64,000 nt of DNA from positions 806,001-870,000 of the forward strand of contig NZ_CP094466.1 in the NCBI RefSeq assembly GCF_023347255.1. Reading direction: 5' to 3'. Below the pieces are notes generated by a model, which saw nothing but the letters and a program-made list of their open reading frames with translations, searched no databases and was not told the origin of the DNA. Positions within the stretch are counted from its first letter, which is position 1, and each line of letters opens with the position of its first letter. Origin of the DNA: Faecalibacterium sp. I4-3-84. GTDB lineage: Bacteria; Bacillota; Clostridia; Oscillospirales; Ruminococcaceae. Below, one piece after another: positions 53,236 to 61,817 of this stretch. The translations under genes and the position numbers were made by a program.

Positions 53236-53262
53236 AGCTCTCCCGAAAGGGAGAGCTTTTTT
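53236..53262 (+). terminator. Terminator after the acyl-CoA-synthetase-like gene
   Basis: AGCTCTCCC / GGGAGAGCT with GAAA loop and five T. Confidence 0.85.
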
Positions 53263-53323
53263 GTATGGAAGGAACCGCAGAATACGGACGCAGCGATGGC
53301 CGCAATTTTTTGAATTTTGTCAG

Positions 53324-53352
53324 TTGACAATTTTTACTTTCCATTTTATCAT
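53324..53352 (+). promoter_or_regulatory. Promoter of the SGNH hydrolase gene
   Basis: Perfect TTGACA (53324-53329), 17-nt spacer, TATCAT (53347-53352). Confidence 0.75.
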
Positions 53353-53406
53353 AGAGACAACAGCTGTGCCGCACAGGTGCAGTCATTCCAGAAAGAAGGA
53401 ATTACA

Positions 53407-54444
53407 ATGAAAGACAAAAAGTTTGCCAGCTTTCTGGCCGCAGCGGCAGCGCTTGTGCTGCTGGCCATGCCTGCATTTGCTGCCGACGAACAGACGGAGC
53501 TGCCTGCCGCCGAAGCAGCAGAGGTGCAGCAGGAGCAGACCGCAGCGCCTGCCGAGCAGGAGACCGCCCTGCCCGCCGATGCCCAGACAGCCGGCGAACC
53601 GGAGCAGCAGCTCACCTATGTGGCGCTGGGCGACAGCATCACCTCCGGTGTCGGCCTTGCCGATATGAAATACAACATCGCCCAGATCGGCTACGATCTG
53701 CAGCCGAACTTTGAGGGCTACCCTTCCCAATGCTACACCGCCCTTGTGGGCAAGGGCCTTGGGCTGGACCGCCAGCACGCGATCAATCTGGGCCTGCCCG
53801 GCCTGATGAGCCCTGACATGCTGGATATGGTGCAGAACAGCGCCATGCCCAAGATGAATCAGGCTTCCGGCGCATATTACGTCTACCCGGAATATCAGGA
53901 GTATCTGCGCAAGGCCGATATCATTTCCATCCAGATCGGCTCCAACGACGCGCTGGTGCCCTGCATCGTGGGTCTGGGCGAGGCCACCAACTGGAAGAGC
54001 GAGCAGCTTGCCGCACTGATGGTCAGCGGTGCCCTGCGTGATTTCAACTTCCAGAAGCTGGGGCTCTTCCTCGAAGCGCTGAACCGTATGACCCTTACCT
54101 TTGACGAGAGCCGCGCCACCAACCGCCTGCTGTTCCGCGGCATGGATGAGATCTGCGATCAGGCCTATACCAATGTGACCGCCAGCCTGCCGCAGATCGT
54201 GGCCAGTATCCGTGCACTGAACCCGGATGCCAAAATCGTGCTGCTGGGTTACACCAATCCGGTGCCTCTGCTGCCCGCATGGAACCGCTATTTCAGCAAA
54301 TTGAACCGCTTTGCCAAAGACCTTGCCGCACAGGAAGGCTTGATCTATGTGGACATTCCCCGTGCGCAGACCGCTGCCGACGGCCACCCCACCGTTAAGG
54401 GCCACCAGTACATTGCAAACCAGATTTTGAATGCTCTGAAGTGA
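53407..54444 (+). CDS. Secreted SGNH/GDSL hydrolase
   Basis: 345 residues from the ATG at 53407 (GAAGGA site). Signal peptide MKDKKFASFLAAAAALVLLA with cleavage expected after AMPAFA, then a Glu/Ala/Gln-rich linker to about 67. Catalytic Ser77 in the GDSI block (VALGDSITSGVGL), Asn in IGSNDAL, and Asp325/His327 in ADGHPTVKGHQY. These esterases act outside the cell on lipids or on acyl groups of polysaccharides and wall polymers. Single gene; no cell-wall anchor seen, so probably secreted free. Confidence 0.88.
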   Translation: MKDKKFASFLAAAAALVLLAMPAFAADEQTELPAAEAAEVQQEQTAAPAEQETALPADAQTAGEPEQQLTYVALGDSITSGVGLADMKYNIAQIGYDLQPNFEGYPSQCYTALVGKGLGLDRQHAINLGLPGLMSPDMLDMVQNSAMPKMNQASGAYYVYPEYQEYLRKADIISIQIGSNDALVPCIVGLGEATNWKSEQLAALMVSGALRDFNFQKLGLFLEALNRMTLTFDESRATNRLLFRGMDEICDQAYTNVTASLPQIVASIRALNPDAKIVLLGYTNPVPLLPAWNRYFSKLNRFAKDLAAQEGLIYVDIPRAQTAADGHPTVKGHQYIANQILNALK

Positions 54445-54453
54445 GCTTTCCAT

Positions 54454-54492
54454 CAAAAAAGCCTGTCTCATTTTACGAGACAGGCTTTTTTT
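54454..54492 (-). terminator. Bidirectional terminator between convergent genes
   Basis: AAAAAAGCCTGTCTC / GAGACAGGCTTTTTT; serves the SGNH gene and the CydCD-like operon. Confidence 0.85.
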
Positions 54493-54506
54493 GCGCTGTT
54501 CTGTTT

Positions 54507-56177
54507 TCAGCTCAGCCGGCCACTTTCCACCGAAAAGCTGATATCTGCCGCAGCCATGGTAGACTTGCGGTGGGAGACCAACAGCACCGTTTTGTCTTTG
54601 CACTCTGCCCGCACAGCCTTGAGGATCACGCCCTCATTCAGGCTGTCCAGATTGGAGGTAGGCTCGTCCAGCAGCAGGAAGGGTGCATCATGCAGGAAGG
54701 CACGCGCCACACCGATGCGCTGGCGCTCGCCGCCGGAAAGTGCACCGCCCAGCTCACCCACCGGGGTATCATAGCCCTTGGGCAGGCTGTGGATAAAGCC
54801 GTCCAGCGCAGCCTTTTTGCAGGCTGCTTCCACCTCTTCCCGGGTGGCATCCCGCTTTGCAATGCGGATGTTGTTCTCAATGGTATCGTCGAACAGCTCG
54901 GTCTCCTGCGTCACAAGGCTTTCCTGTTCGCGCAGGGCGGCGGTGTTCACGCGGCGGATATCCTCTGCGCCAAAGCGGATGCTGCCGCTGGATACATCCC
55001 AGAAGCGCATCAGCAGCCGCAGGAAGGTAGACTTTCCGCTGCCGGAGCGGCCGGTGATGCCCACGATCTTCTTTTCCGGAATGGTCAGGCTCAGGTCATG
55101 CAGCACCTCCTCATTGGCATAGGCAAAGTTCACATGCTCTGCCGCAGCACCTGCAAATGCGGTGTCTGTGCCGTCGGTCACATCGGCGGTGACGGGCTGT
55201 TCGTCCAGCAGGTCCAGCACGCGGTCTGCGCTGGCGAACACCTGCGTCAGGCTGGCACCAAGGTTTGCCAGCGCCACCACCGGGCCAAAGGAGCTGAGGG
55301 CCGAAAGGGTGCACACCAGTACGCCCTCCACGCCCATTTTACCGCTCTGGTAAAGGTTCAGGCTCACACCCAGCACGGCCAGCACCGTGAGCAGGATCAA
55401 GGTGTTCGTGATGGCCACGGTCAGGCCCTCGCGGTATTTCATCGCCTTCTGCTTTTCGCCCAGCATCTCACTGTGGGCCGTGATGCCCTCGGCGCGGGCT
55501 GCGGTGTCCTGATACTGCAGGGTATCCTTCAGGCCGCGCAGGCTTTCCAGCACATAGCTGTTGGTATCGGCCAGTGCCTGACGGTACTCCCGGGCGGCAC
55601 GGTCGCCGCGCTTTGCGCTCCACACCGGCAGGGCCACGCCCACCAGCAGATAGCCCGCCAGCAGCACCAGCGCAGGCAGGATGTGCCAGCTGCCCACAAA
55701 GCCCGTCATGCCGATGACGCAGATGCACGCGATGCAGATGGGCGAAATGGTGTGGGCATAGAACACCTCCAGCGCCTCGATGTCGGCCGTGATGAGCGAG
55801 ATCAGGTCACCGCGGTCACGGCCTTCCAGCTTTGCAGGGGTCAGACGGCGCAAGGCACCGAACACCTTATCGCGGATCAGGGCCAGCAGCTTGAAGGCGA
55901 TATAGTGGTTGGACGCCTGCTCTGCGTAACGCAGAACGCCGCGCAGCAGCGCAAACACCAGAATGCAGGCAAAGGCCGTGCCCACGGTCCTCACCGGGCT
56001 TGCAAGCCCCAGCGCACGCAGGATGCCAAAACCGCCGAAGATGGTAATGAAGGTGGCGCAGAAATGGCCTGCCACCCCCATCACGATCGCTGCCAGCATA
56101 ACGGGCAGCATGGGCTTTACCAGTACGATCAGCCGTCCCACAATGGCAAAGGGGCTGCGATGATTGCTCTTGTTCAT
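54507..56177 (-). CDS. ABC exporter-type transporter, CydC-like half
   Basis: 556 residues: six membrane helices (to about 310) then an ATPase with Walker A GRSGSGKS, signature LSGGERQR, Walker B FLLLDEPTSNLD and H-loop VSHRKSTM. Start at 56177 with GGAGG, 2 nt after the CydD-like gene. In E. coli CydDC moves thiols or heme and supports cytochrome bd, but no cydAB is present here. The neighbouring DtxR-like gene and its operator place the pair in an iron-linked regulon, so a role in heme, siderophore or thiol transport is possible. Confidence 0.82.
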   Translation of the reverse strand: MNKSNHRSPFAIVGRLIVLVKPMLPVMLAAIVMGVAGHFCATFITIFGGFGILRALGLASPVRTVGTAFACILVFALLRGVLRYAEQASNHYIAFKLLALIRDKVFGALRRLTPAKLEGRDRGDLISLITADIEALEVFYAHTISPICIACICVIGMTGFVGSWHILPALVLLAGYLLVGVALPVWSAKRGDRAAREYRQALADTNSYVLESLRGLKDTLQYQDTAARAEGITAHSEMLGEKQKAMKYREGLTVAITNTLILLTVLAVLGVSLNLYQSGKMGVEGVLVCTLSALSSFGPVVALANLGASLTQVFASADRVLDLLDEQPVTADVTDGTDTAFAGAAAEHVNFAYANEEVLHDLSLTIPEKKIVGITGRSGSGKSTFLRLLMRFWDVSSGSIRFGAEDIRRVNTAALREQESLVTQETELFDDTIENNIRIAKRDATREEVEAACKKAALDGFIHSLPKGYDTPVGELGGALSGGERQRIGVARAFLHDAPFLLLDEPTSNLDSLNEGVILKAVRAECKDKTVLLVSHRKSTMAAADISFSVESGRLS

Positions 56178-56179
56178 GC

Positions 56180-57910
56180 TCAGGCATCCTCCTCTTCCAG
56201 TGTTTCCAGCTGCCGCTGTGCCAGATACAGGCGGCTATAAGCCCCCTGCTGGGCCAGCAGTTCGGCGTGGGTGCCCTGCTCCATCACCCGGCCATTGCTC
56301 ATTGCATAGATGCAGTCGCTGTGCACCACGTTTGCCAGACGGTGGGAGATCAGGATGACCGTCTTTTTCCCAGCAAGACTGTGGATGGCCTGCATGATGT
56401 CGTTCTCGCTCTCGGCATCCACATTGGAAGTGGCTTCGTCAAACAGGTAGATGGGCGTATCGTGCAGCAGGGCGCGGGCCATGGCAAGGCGCTGGCGCTG
56501 GCCGCCGGAAAGATTGCTGCCGCCCTCATGCAGAGCGGTCTGCAGGCCGTTCTGGCTGCGGCAGAAATCGGCCAGATTCACCTGTTCCAATGCCGCCCAG
56601 AACTGTGCCTCGTCCGCGTCCGGCTTTGCCATGCGCAGGTTGCTCTCCACCGTGCCCTTGAAGATGGCGGCGTTGTGGGGCACCAGCGTCAGGGTGCGCA
56701 GACGCTGTTCCTGCTGCAGCTCCTGCACCGGCACGCCGCCCAGCGTCACGCTGCCGGTATAGCCGGTGCGGCTGCCGGACAGCAGCGCCGCAATGGTGCT
56801 TTTGCCGCAGCCGCTCTCACCCACCAGCGAGACAAAGCTGCCCTGCGGAATGGTAAAGGAGACATCGTTCAGGATGGTGCGGTCCTTCTCGTAGCCAAAG
56901 GTGACATGCTCAAACTTCAGAGTCGTATTCTCTCCGGGCACGCGGTCACCATCGGCAGGCTCTTCCGCTGCCAGAAGCTTGAAGATCTTCTCTGCCGAAG
57001 CGGCACCGTTCATGGCAATGTGGAAGTAGCTGCCCAGCAGCCGCAGCGGCAGGAAAAAGTCCGCCGCCAGCAGCACGATGGTCAATGTGGCGGTCAGGGT
57101 CAGCCGGCCTTCCGCAAATGCAGCCACCGCGCTGATGATGCCAAGGCCCGCACCGCCGTAAGCCATCAGGTCCATCAGTGTCACCGAGTTCAGCTGCATG
57201 GTGAGCACCTTCATGGTGATCCTGCGGAAGCGCTCAGCCTGCGCGTTCATCTGCTCATGCTTCCAGCCGTCGGCCTGATAAATTTTCAGGGTGGTCAGGC
57301 CCTGAATGTTCTCAAGGAAGCTGTCGCCAAGGGTGGTGTATTCGCCCCAGTAGTTTGCCAGCAGCTTTTTGGCAAACTTCTGCACTGCCACAATGGACAT
57401 GGGGATCAGCGGCACGCAGCACAGCAGGATGACGGCCGACCGTGCGTGCACACCCACCAGCAGCACAAACAGGGTAACGGGTGCCAGCAGGCTGTAAAAC
57501 AGCTGCGGCAGATATTTTGCAAAGTAGGTGTCGATCTGCTCCACACCTTCGCTGGCCAGCATCACCACCTCGCTGGTGGCCGCCGTCTCGGTGTAGTTGG
57601 GGCCAAGGCGGGCAAGCTTTGCGTAGATGCTGCTGCGCAGGGTGCGCTTGACATCCTTGGAAGCCTGATTGCTCATGGCCGATGCCAGCATGGTAAAGGC
57701 AAAGCGCATGGGCACCGTGGCAAGGCAGAGCACAAGGTTCTGCCACAGCTGTGCACTGGTCAGGCTGCCCGCAAAGGCTGCGCCCACCAGCTGGGCAATG
57801 GCCCGCACAAAGATCACGTTGCACAGCATCCCCAGCCATTGGAAAGCCACATTGGCTCCCACATACCGCAGCGCACCGCGGTCAAAGGACAGCAATTTTT
57901 TATTGATCAC
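56180..57910 (-). CDS. ABC exporter-type transporter, CydD-like half
   Basis: 576 residues from a GTG at 57910 (GGAG, 8 nt) that overlaps the stop of the regulator gene (GTGA). The membrane half has CydD landmarks: GVEQIDTYFAKYLPQLFYSLLAP and LGDSFLENIQGLTTLKIYQAD with FRRITMKVLTMQ after it. ATPase half: Walker A GESGCGKST, signature LSGGQRQR, Walker B IYLFDEATSNVD, H-loop ISHRLANV. Forms a heterodimer with the 54507 product. Coupled translation with the regulator is likely. Confidence 0.85.
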   Translation of the reverse strand: MINKKLLSFDRGALRYVGANVAFQWLGMLCNVIFVRAIAQLVGAAFAGSLTSAQLWQNLVLCLATVPMRFAFTMLASAMSNQASKDVKRTLRSSIYAKLARLGPNYTETAATSEVVMLASEGVEQIDTYFAKYLPQLFYSLLAPVTLFVLLVGVHARSAVILLCCVPLIPMSIVAVQKFAKKLLANYWGEYTTLGDSFLENIQGLTTLKIYQADGWKHEQMNAQAERFRRITMKVLTMQLNSVTLMDLMAYGGAGLGIISAVAAFAEGRLTLTATLTIVLLAADFFLPLRLLGSYFHIAMNGAASAEKIFKLLAAEEPADGDRVPGENTTLKFEHVTFGYEKDRTILNDVSFTIPQGSFVSLVGESGCGKSTIAALLSGSRTGYTGSVTLGGVPVQELQQEQRLRTLTLVPHNAAIFKGTVESNLRMAKPDADEAQFWAALEQVNLADFCRSQNGLQTALHEGGSNLSGGQRQRLAMARALLHDTPIYLFDEATSNVDAESENDIMQAIHSLAGKKTVILISHRLANVVHSDCIYAMSNGRVMEQGTHAELLAQQGAYSRLYLAQRQLETLEEEDA

Positions 57911-58311
57911 TGGGCTTTCTCCGTTTCTGCTTTTTCTGCATCACTGCCAAACAGACGCTCATATTCGCCGGTAAAGATGCGCTCCGGCAGTGCACTGGTC
58001 ATGGCAAGGGCAGCGGTAAAGCGCTCTTCTTCGCTCAGCGGCTCACTGACCGGCGGGAAATGGGTCAGGATCGTTTTCAGCTCCCGATCCACCTGTTTTG
58101 CCACCCAGATGCCCCGGTCTGTCATATAGATCTTGCCGTAGTGCTCCTTTACGATCATGCCGCGCTCCATGAGCAGATTCATGATACGCACCACCGAGGG
58201 CTTGGTCACGCCAAGCTTTTCGGCAATGCTGCGGGAGCTGATATCCAGATGGGTCTGTGAGACTTCGTAGATCGCCAGCAGATAGCGCAGATGCGCCGAC
58301 GTAAGTTCCAT
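57907..58311 (-). CDS. DtxR-family-like metalloregulator (short form)
   Basis: 134 residues from the ATG at 58311 (AGAGAG site). The N-terminal winged helix (SAHLRYLLAIYEVSQTHLDISSRSIAEKLGVTKPSVVRIMNLLMERGMIVKEHYGKIYMTDRG) is the DtxR/MntR type. The C-terminal dimerisation and metal domain is short, about MntR length, and the usual His/Cys ligands are not obvious, so metal dependence is inferred. A 16-bp operator GTTAC-N6-CTAAC lies 26 nt upstream of its start codon, and related operators precede feoA and the DUF3793 gene: likely an autoregulated iron repressor. Confidence 0.78.
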   Translation of the reverse strand: MELTSAHLRYLLAIYEVSQTHLDISSRSIAEKLGVTKPSVVRIMNLLMERGMIVKEHYGKIYMTDRGIWVAKQVDRELKTILTHFPPVSEPLSEEERFTAALAMTSALPERIFTGEYERLFGSDAEKAETEKAQ

Positions 58312-58336
58312 CCCGATCACTCTCTTTCGTTTTGAT

Positions 58337-58352
58337 GTTACTCAAGGCTAAC
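58337..58352. promoter_or_regulatory. Operator upstream of the DtxR-like gene
   Basis: Plus strand GTTAC-TCAAGG-CTAAC; on the minus strand GTTAG-CCTTGA-GTAAC. One mismatch to the GTTAG-N6-CTAAC boxes at 62464 and 62550. Confidence 0.5.
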
Positions 58353-58364
58353 TTTTTTCTTTTG

Positions 58365-58404
58365 AAAAAAGGGCGCGAGCCGAAACTTCCAGCCCGCGCC
58401 CTTT
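58365..58404 (-). terminator. Terminator of the feo operon
   Basis: AAAGGGCGCG / CGCGCCCTTT with a 17-nt loop; T run on the minus strand. Confidence 0.75.
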
Positions 58405-58421
58405 GCGGATCATTTCAATGC

Positions 58422-58604
58422 TCAGTGACAGCCGCTGCAACCGCTGCAGCTGCCATTGCAGCCGCCTTCGCCGCAGCCGCTGCACCCACTGCAGCCGCCG
58501 CCATGCTTGTGGGAGTGCCATGTGATCCAGCCCACACCGCCAAACACGATGACTGCCACAATGATCGTGGGCAGATTAAAATTTGCAGCGAGGAATTCCA
58601 TCAT
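58422..58604 (-). CDS. FeoB-associated Cys-rich membrane protein
   Basis: 60 residues from the ATG pair at 58604 (AAGGGTG site). One membrane helix (PTIIVAVIVFGGVGWITW) then a His/Lys segment and a tail made of CSGC repeats: eight cysteines in the last 22 residues (CSGCSGCGEGGCNGSCSGC). This is the FeoB-associated Cys-rich family, which follows feoB in many Clostridia; the tail may pass or sense iron on the cytoplasmic face. Last gene of the feo operon. Confidence 0.85.
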   Translation of the reverse strand: MMEFLAANFNLPTIIVAVIVFGGVGWITWHSHKHGGGCSGCSGCGEGGCNGSCSGCSGCH

Positions 58605-58640
58605 ACAAAACACACCCTTTCACAATGTCATGCGGTTCGA

Positions 58641-60827
58641 TCAGATCTTGGTCACGTCGATCTTGACCTCGTTGTCGCCAACATACTTGTTGGGACGCAC
58701 CATCAGGTAGATGAAGGCCACCAGAACAACAGCAGCCACGATGGTGAAGAAGTTGAAGCCAATCTCACCGGTGATCAGGCCGCCCAGCTGGTACACCACC
58801 AGAGCGGCGCAGTAAGCCAGAGCGCACATATAACCAATGGCGATGGCGGTCCACTTGCCGTTGTTCATCTCGCGCTTGATGGCGCCCATAGCAGCGAAGC
58901 AGGGAGCGCACAGCAGGTTGAAGATCATGAAGGCGTAAGCCGACAGAGCGGTGTAGTCCTGCGCAACAGCAGCCCAGATCTCATCGCCGTTCTCAGACAG
59001 CTCGCCGCCGAAGTGATACAGAACACCGAAGGTACCAACCACGTTCTCCTTTGCGATCAGGCCGGAGACGGAAGCGACAGTTGCACGCCAGTTGCCGAAG
59101 CCCAGAGGTGCAAAGATCCATGCGACCTTGGTAGCGATCGCAGCCAGCACGGAGTTGTCCTGATCCTCGACCATGCCGAAGACACCATTCTCGAAGCCGA
59201 AGCCCTGCAGGAACCACAGCACAACGGTAGCGGCCAGAATGACGGAGCCTGCGCGCTTGATGAAGGACCAGCCGCGCTCCCAGGTTGCACGGAACACGTT
59301 GCCCCATGCAGGCACATGGTATGCGGGCAGCTCCATCACGAAGGGAGCGGGATCACCTGCGAAGAGCTTGGTCTTCTTCAGGATCACGCCGGAGCAGATG
59401 ATGGCAGCCATGCCAATGAAGTAAGCAGAGACAGCCACCAGAGAAGAACCGCCGAACATCGCACCTGCGATGAGGCCGATGATGGGCATCTTTGCGCCGC
59501 AGGGGATGAAGCAGGTGGTCATGATGGTCATGCGGCGGTCACGCTCGTTCTCGATGGTACGGGAAGCCATAACACCGGGCACGCCGCAGCCGGTACCGAC
59601 CAGCACGGGGATGAAGCTTTTACCGGACAGGCCGAACTTGCGGAAGATACGGTCCATGATGAAGGCGACACGGGACATATAGCCCACATCCTCCAGAATG
59701 GACAGCAGGAAGAACAGCACCAGCATCTGGGGAACGAAGCCCAGAACTGCGCCGACACCGGCAACGATGCCGTCCATGATCAGGCCGTACAGCCAGCCTG
59801 CCACGCCGATGCTCTCCAGCAAGCCGCCCAGAGCATTGGGAACAATTTCACCGAACAGGACATCGTTGGTCCAGTCGGTGGCAAAGGTACCAATGGCCCA
59901 GCCGCCGTCTGCAATGGAGGTGCCCATGGACAGGGAGTACATCAGGAACATGACCAGTGCGAAGATGGGCAGAGCCAGAATACGGTTGGTCACGATCTGG
60001 TCGATCTTATCGGAAACGGTCAGGTGCTCCACGCGGGCCTTTTTCTTAACAGCTTTGCCCACGACGGTGTTGATATATGCATAGCGCTGGTTGGTGATGA
60101 TGCTCTCAGCGTCATCGTCCATCTCAGCTTCGCAGTCCTTGATGTGCTGGTCGATGTGGTCGGTCAGGCTCTTGTCGAGCTTCAGCTCGTCCATGACCTT
60201 CTCGTCGCGCTCGAACAGCTTGACGGCATACCAGCGCAGGAAGCGGTCATCCACCTTGCCCTGAATGGACTCTTCGATGTGGGCAATGGCGTGCTCCACG
60301 CTGCCGGTGAACACATGGGGCAGCTCAGCAGCCTTGGTAGCCTTTGCAGCAGCCACAGCAGCCTTTGCAGCAGCCTCGGTGCCCTCGCCCTTCAGTGCGC
60401 TGATTTCAACAGCCTGACAGCCCAGCTCTGCGCTCAGCTTCTTCAGGTCGATCTTATCACCGTTCTTGCGCACCAGATCGATCATGTTCACAGCCATGAC
60501 CACCGGGATGCCCAGCTCGATCAGCTGGGTGGTCAGGTACAGGTTACGCTCAATGTTGGTACCATCGATGATGTTCAGGATGGCATCGGGCTTCTCCTTG
60601 ACCAGATAAGTACGGGAAACCACTTCTTCCAGCGTGTACGGAGACAGCGAGTAGATACCGGGCAGATCCTGAATGATAACATCCTTGTCGCCCTTCAGCT
60701 TGCCTTCCTTCTTTTCCACCGTAACGCCGGGCCAGTTGCCGACATACTGGTTGGAGCCGGTCAGATTGTTGAACAGGGTCGTTTTACCGCAGTTCGGGTT
60801 GCCGGCAAGTGCAATTTTAATGCTCAT
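58641..60827 (-). CDS. feoB: Ferrous iron transport protein B
   Basis: 728 residues. N-terminal G-protein domain: G1 GNPNCGKT at 8-15, DLPGIYSLSPYT (G3), VVMAVNMIDL (G4); then a helical insertion domain and a polytopic membrane part with the conserved gates (FVPQMLVLFFLLSILEDVGYMSR, LVGTGCGVPGVMASRTIENERDRR, CFIPCGAKMPI). Imports Fe2+ driven by GTP. GGGAGGA site before the ATG, 26 nt after feoA. Core of the iron operon. Confidence 0.95.
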   Translation of the reverse strand: MSIKIALAGNPNCGKTTLFNNLTGSNQYVGNWPGVTVEKKEGKLKGDKDVIIQDLPGIYSLSPYTLEEVVSRTYLVKEKPDAILNIIDGTNIERNLYLTTQLIELGIPVVMAVNMIDLVRKNGDKIDLKKLSAELGCQAVEISALKGEGTEAAAKAAVAAAKATKAAELPHVFTGSVEHAIAHIEESIQGKVDDRFLRWYAVKLFERDEKVMDELKLDKSLTDHIDQHIKDCEAEMDDDAESIITNQRYAYINTVVGKAVKKKARVEHLTVSDKIDQIVTNRILALPIFALVMFLMYSLSMGTSIADGGWAIGTFATDWTNDVLFGEIVPNALGGLLESIGVAGWLYGLIMDGIVAGVGAVLGFVPQMLVLFFLLSILEDVGYMSRVAFIMDRIFRKFGLSGKSFIPVLVGTGCGVPGVMASRTIENERDRRMTIMTTCFIPCGAKMPIIGLIAGAMFGGSSLVAVSAYFIGMAAIICSGVILKKTKLFAGDPAPFVMELPAYHVPAWGNVFRATWERGWSFIKRAGSVILAATVVLWFLQGFGFENGVFGMVEDQDNSVLAAIATKVAWIFAPLGFGNWRATVASVSGLIAKENVVGTFGVLYHFGGELSENGDEIWAAVAQDYTALSAYAFMIFNLLCAPCFAAMGAIKREMNNGKWTAIAIGYMCALAYCAALVVYQLGGLITGEIGFNFFTIVAAVVLVAFIYLMVRPNKYVGDNEVKIDVTKI

Positions 60828-60852
60828 TGCTTAATCCTTCCTCCCTTTGGGA

Positions 60853-61074
60853 TCAGACTACTTCGATCATTTCAGCATCGGCCTTGCGCACGCTCAGCTC
60901 GTAGTTGCGCACTGTCAGCTCCATGGGGTCGCCCAGAGGTGCCACCTTGCGGACATAGATCTCAACACCCTTGGTGATGCCCATGTCCATGATGCGTCGC
61001 TTGACCGGGCCTTCACCGTGCAGCTTTGCCACAGTAGCGGTCTCGCCGACCTTTACGTCTTTCAGAGTTTTCAT
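60853..61074 (-). CDS. feoA: FeoA-domain protein, second copy
   Basis: 73 residues from the ATG at 61074 (AGGAGG site). SH3-like FeoA domain: TLKDVKVGETATVAKLHGEG, RRIMDMGITKGVEIYVRKVAPLGDPMELTVRNYELSVRKADA, matching the full FeoA pattern. It is thought to bind FeoB and aid iron transport. Directly upstream of feoB. Confidence 0.92.
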   Translation of the reverse strand: MKTLKDVKVGETATVAKLHGEGPVKRRIMDMGITKGVEIYVRKVAPLGDPMELTVRNYELSVRKADAEMIEVV

Positions 61075-61156
61075 ACTTAACCATCCTCCTCTGCTTGTCT
61101 TTATAGAGAGACTATTCCAGTTTCGGAGCAGCTCCCAAACAGCGCCGGGGCACTGT

Positions 61157-61372
61157 TCAGCCAATCATGATACGGTTTGCCATGGTCTTGTCCAGCGCGA
61201 TGCGGCTTTCCTTGACCTGAATGATCAGGTTGCCTGCGATCTCGTTGACGACCGTTACCTCACTGTCCACCACAAAACCCAGCTCAGCCAGATGCAGCCG
61301 GATCTCGTCCTTGCCGGTGATCTTTTTGATGGTGACGGTCTCCCCTGCTTTTGCCATTGTCAAAGGCATCAT
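61157..61372 (-). CDS. feoA: FeoA-domain protein, first copy
   Basis: 71 residues from the ATG pair at 61372 (AAGGGAAG site). PLTMAKAGETVTIKKITGKDEIRLHLAELGFVVDSEVTVVNEIAGNLIIQVKESRIALDKTMANRIMI covers one FeoA domain of the variant that has NLIIQVKESRIALD. Two FeoA genes before feoB are common in Clostridia. First gene of the operon, with a TTGACA promoter overlapped by a GTTAG-type box. Confidence 0.9.
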   Translation of the reverse strand: MMPLTMAKAGETVTIKKITGKDEIRLHLAELGFVVDSEVTVVNEIAGNLIIQVKESRIALDKTMANRIMIG

Positions 61373-61443
61373 ACTTTCGCTTCCCTTCCTGTTTGAATCT
61401 GGGATATCGCTGCGGTTAGTCAGCCGCAACTACCAGCGTGGAT

Positions 61444-61472
61444 AGTTTACGCTTACTAACCTTTTATGTCAA
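61444..61472 (-). promoter_or_regulatory. Promoter of the feo operon, with overlapping operator
   Basis: Minus strand TTGACA (61467-61472), 17-nt spacer, TAAACT (61444-61449). The plus strand 61445-61460 reads GTTTA-CGCTTA-CTAAC, a diverged copy of the GTTAG-N6-CTAAC box covering spacer and -10. Further GTTAG/CTAAC half-sites lie at 61415, 61493, 61561 and 61584. Confidence 0.65.
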
Positions 61473-61681
61473 TAGTTTTTTCATGATTAAAAGTTAGTTC
61501 GTATGAACAAACAATTTTTCTGCCCGATTTTTTCCGTTTTTTCACCACAATCAACAATAACTAACTCAAATCATTGAATTAAAGTTAGCTATTGTTTCCA
61601 TTTTCTTGTTCTTTTTTTGCGGCATCTTGTAAACTATCACAAAGCTTTTTCTCTGACCTGCTGTGCTCTTTTGCTGCAAAT

Positions 61682-61731
61682 GACACAGCCGCGCGGTACA
61701 GTGGTCAGTCTGCACCGCGCGGCCGCGTGTC
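61682..61731 (-). terminator. Long hairpin between feoA and the DUF3793 gene
   Basis: GACAC-(1)-GCCGCGCGGT / ACCGCGCGGC-(3)-GTGTC. Lies downstream of the DUF3793 gene (minus strand); the T tract is short, so terminator function is likely but not certain. The rest of 61473-61817 is AT-rich with scattered GTTAG half-sites. Confidence 0.5.
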
Positions 61732-61817
61732 AAAAGGAGGATTTCTTTCCTGCCAGTGCGTGGACACCAGCAGGTGCCAGGATAAAAAGAGAGTATTTGA
61801 AAAGAGAATGACAAATT

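Noticed and set aside
58332-60977. Long plus-strand frame opposite feoB
   Set aside because: Antisense to feoB and the Cys-rich gene; rich in Asp/Gln/His from reverse-complemented codons.
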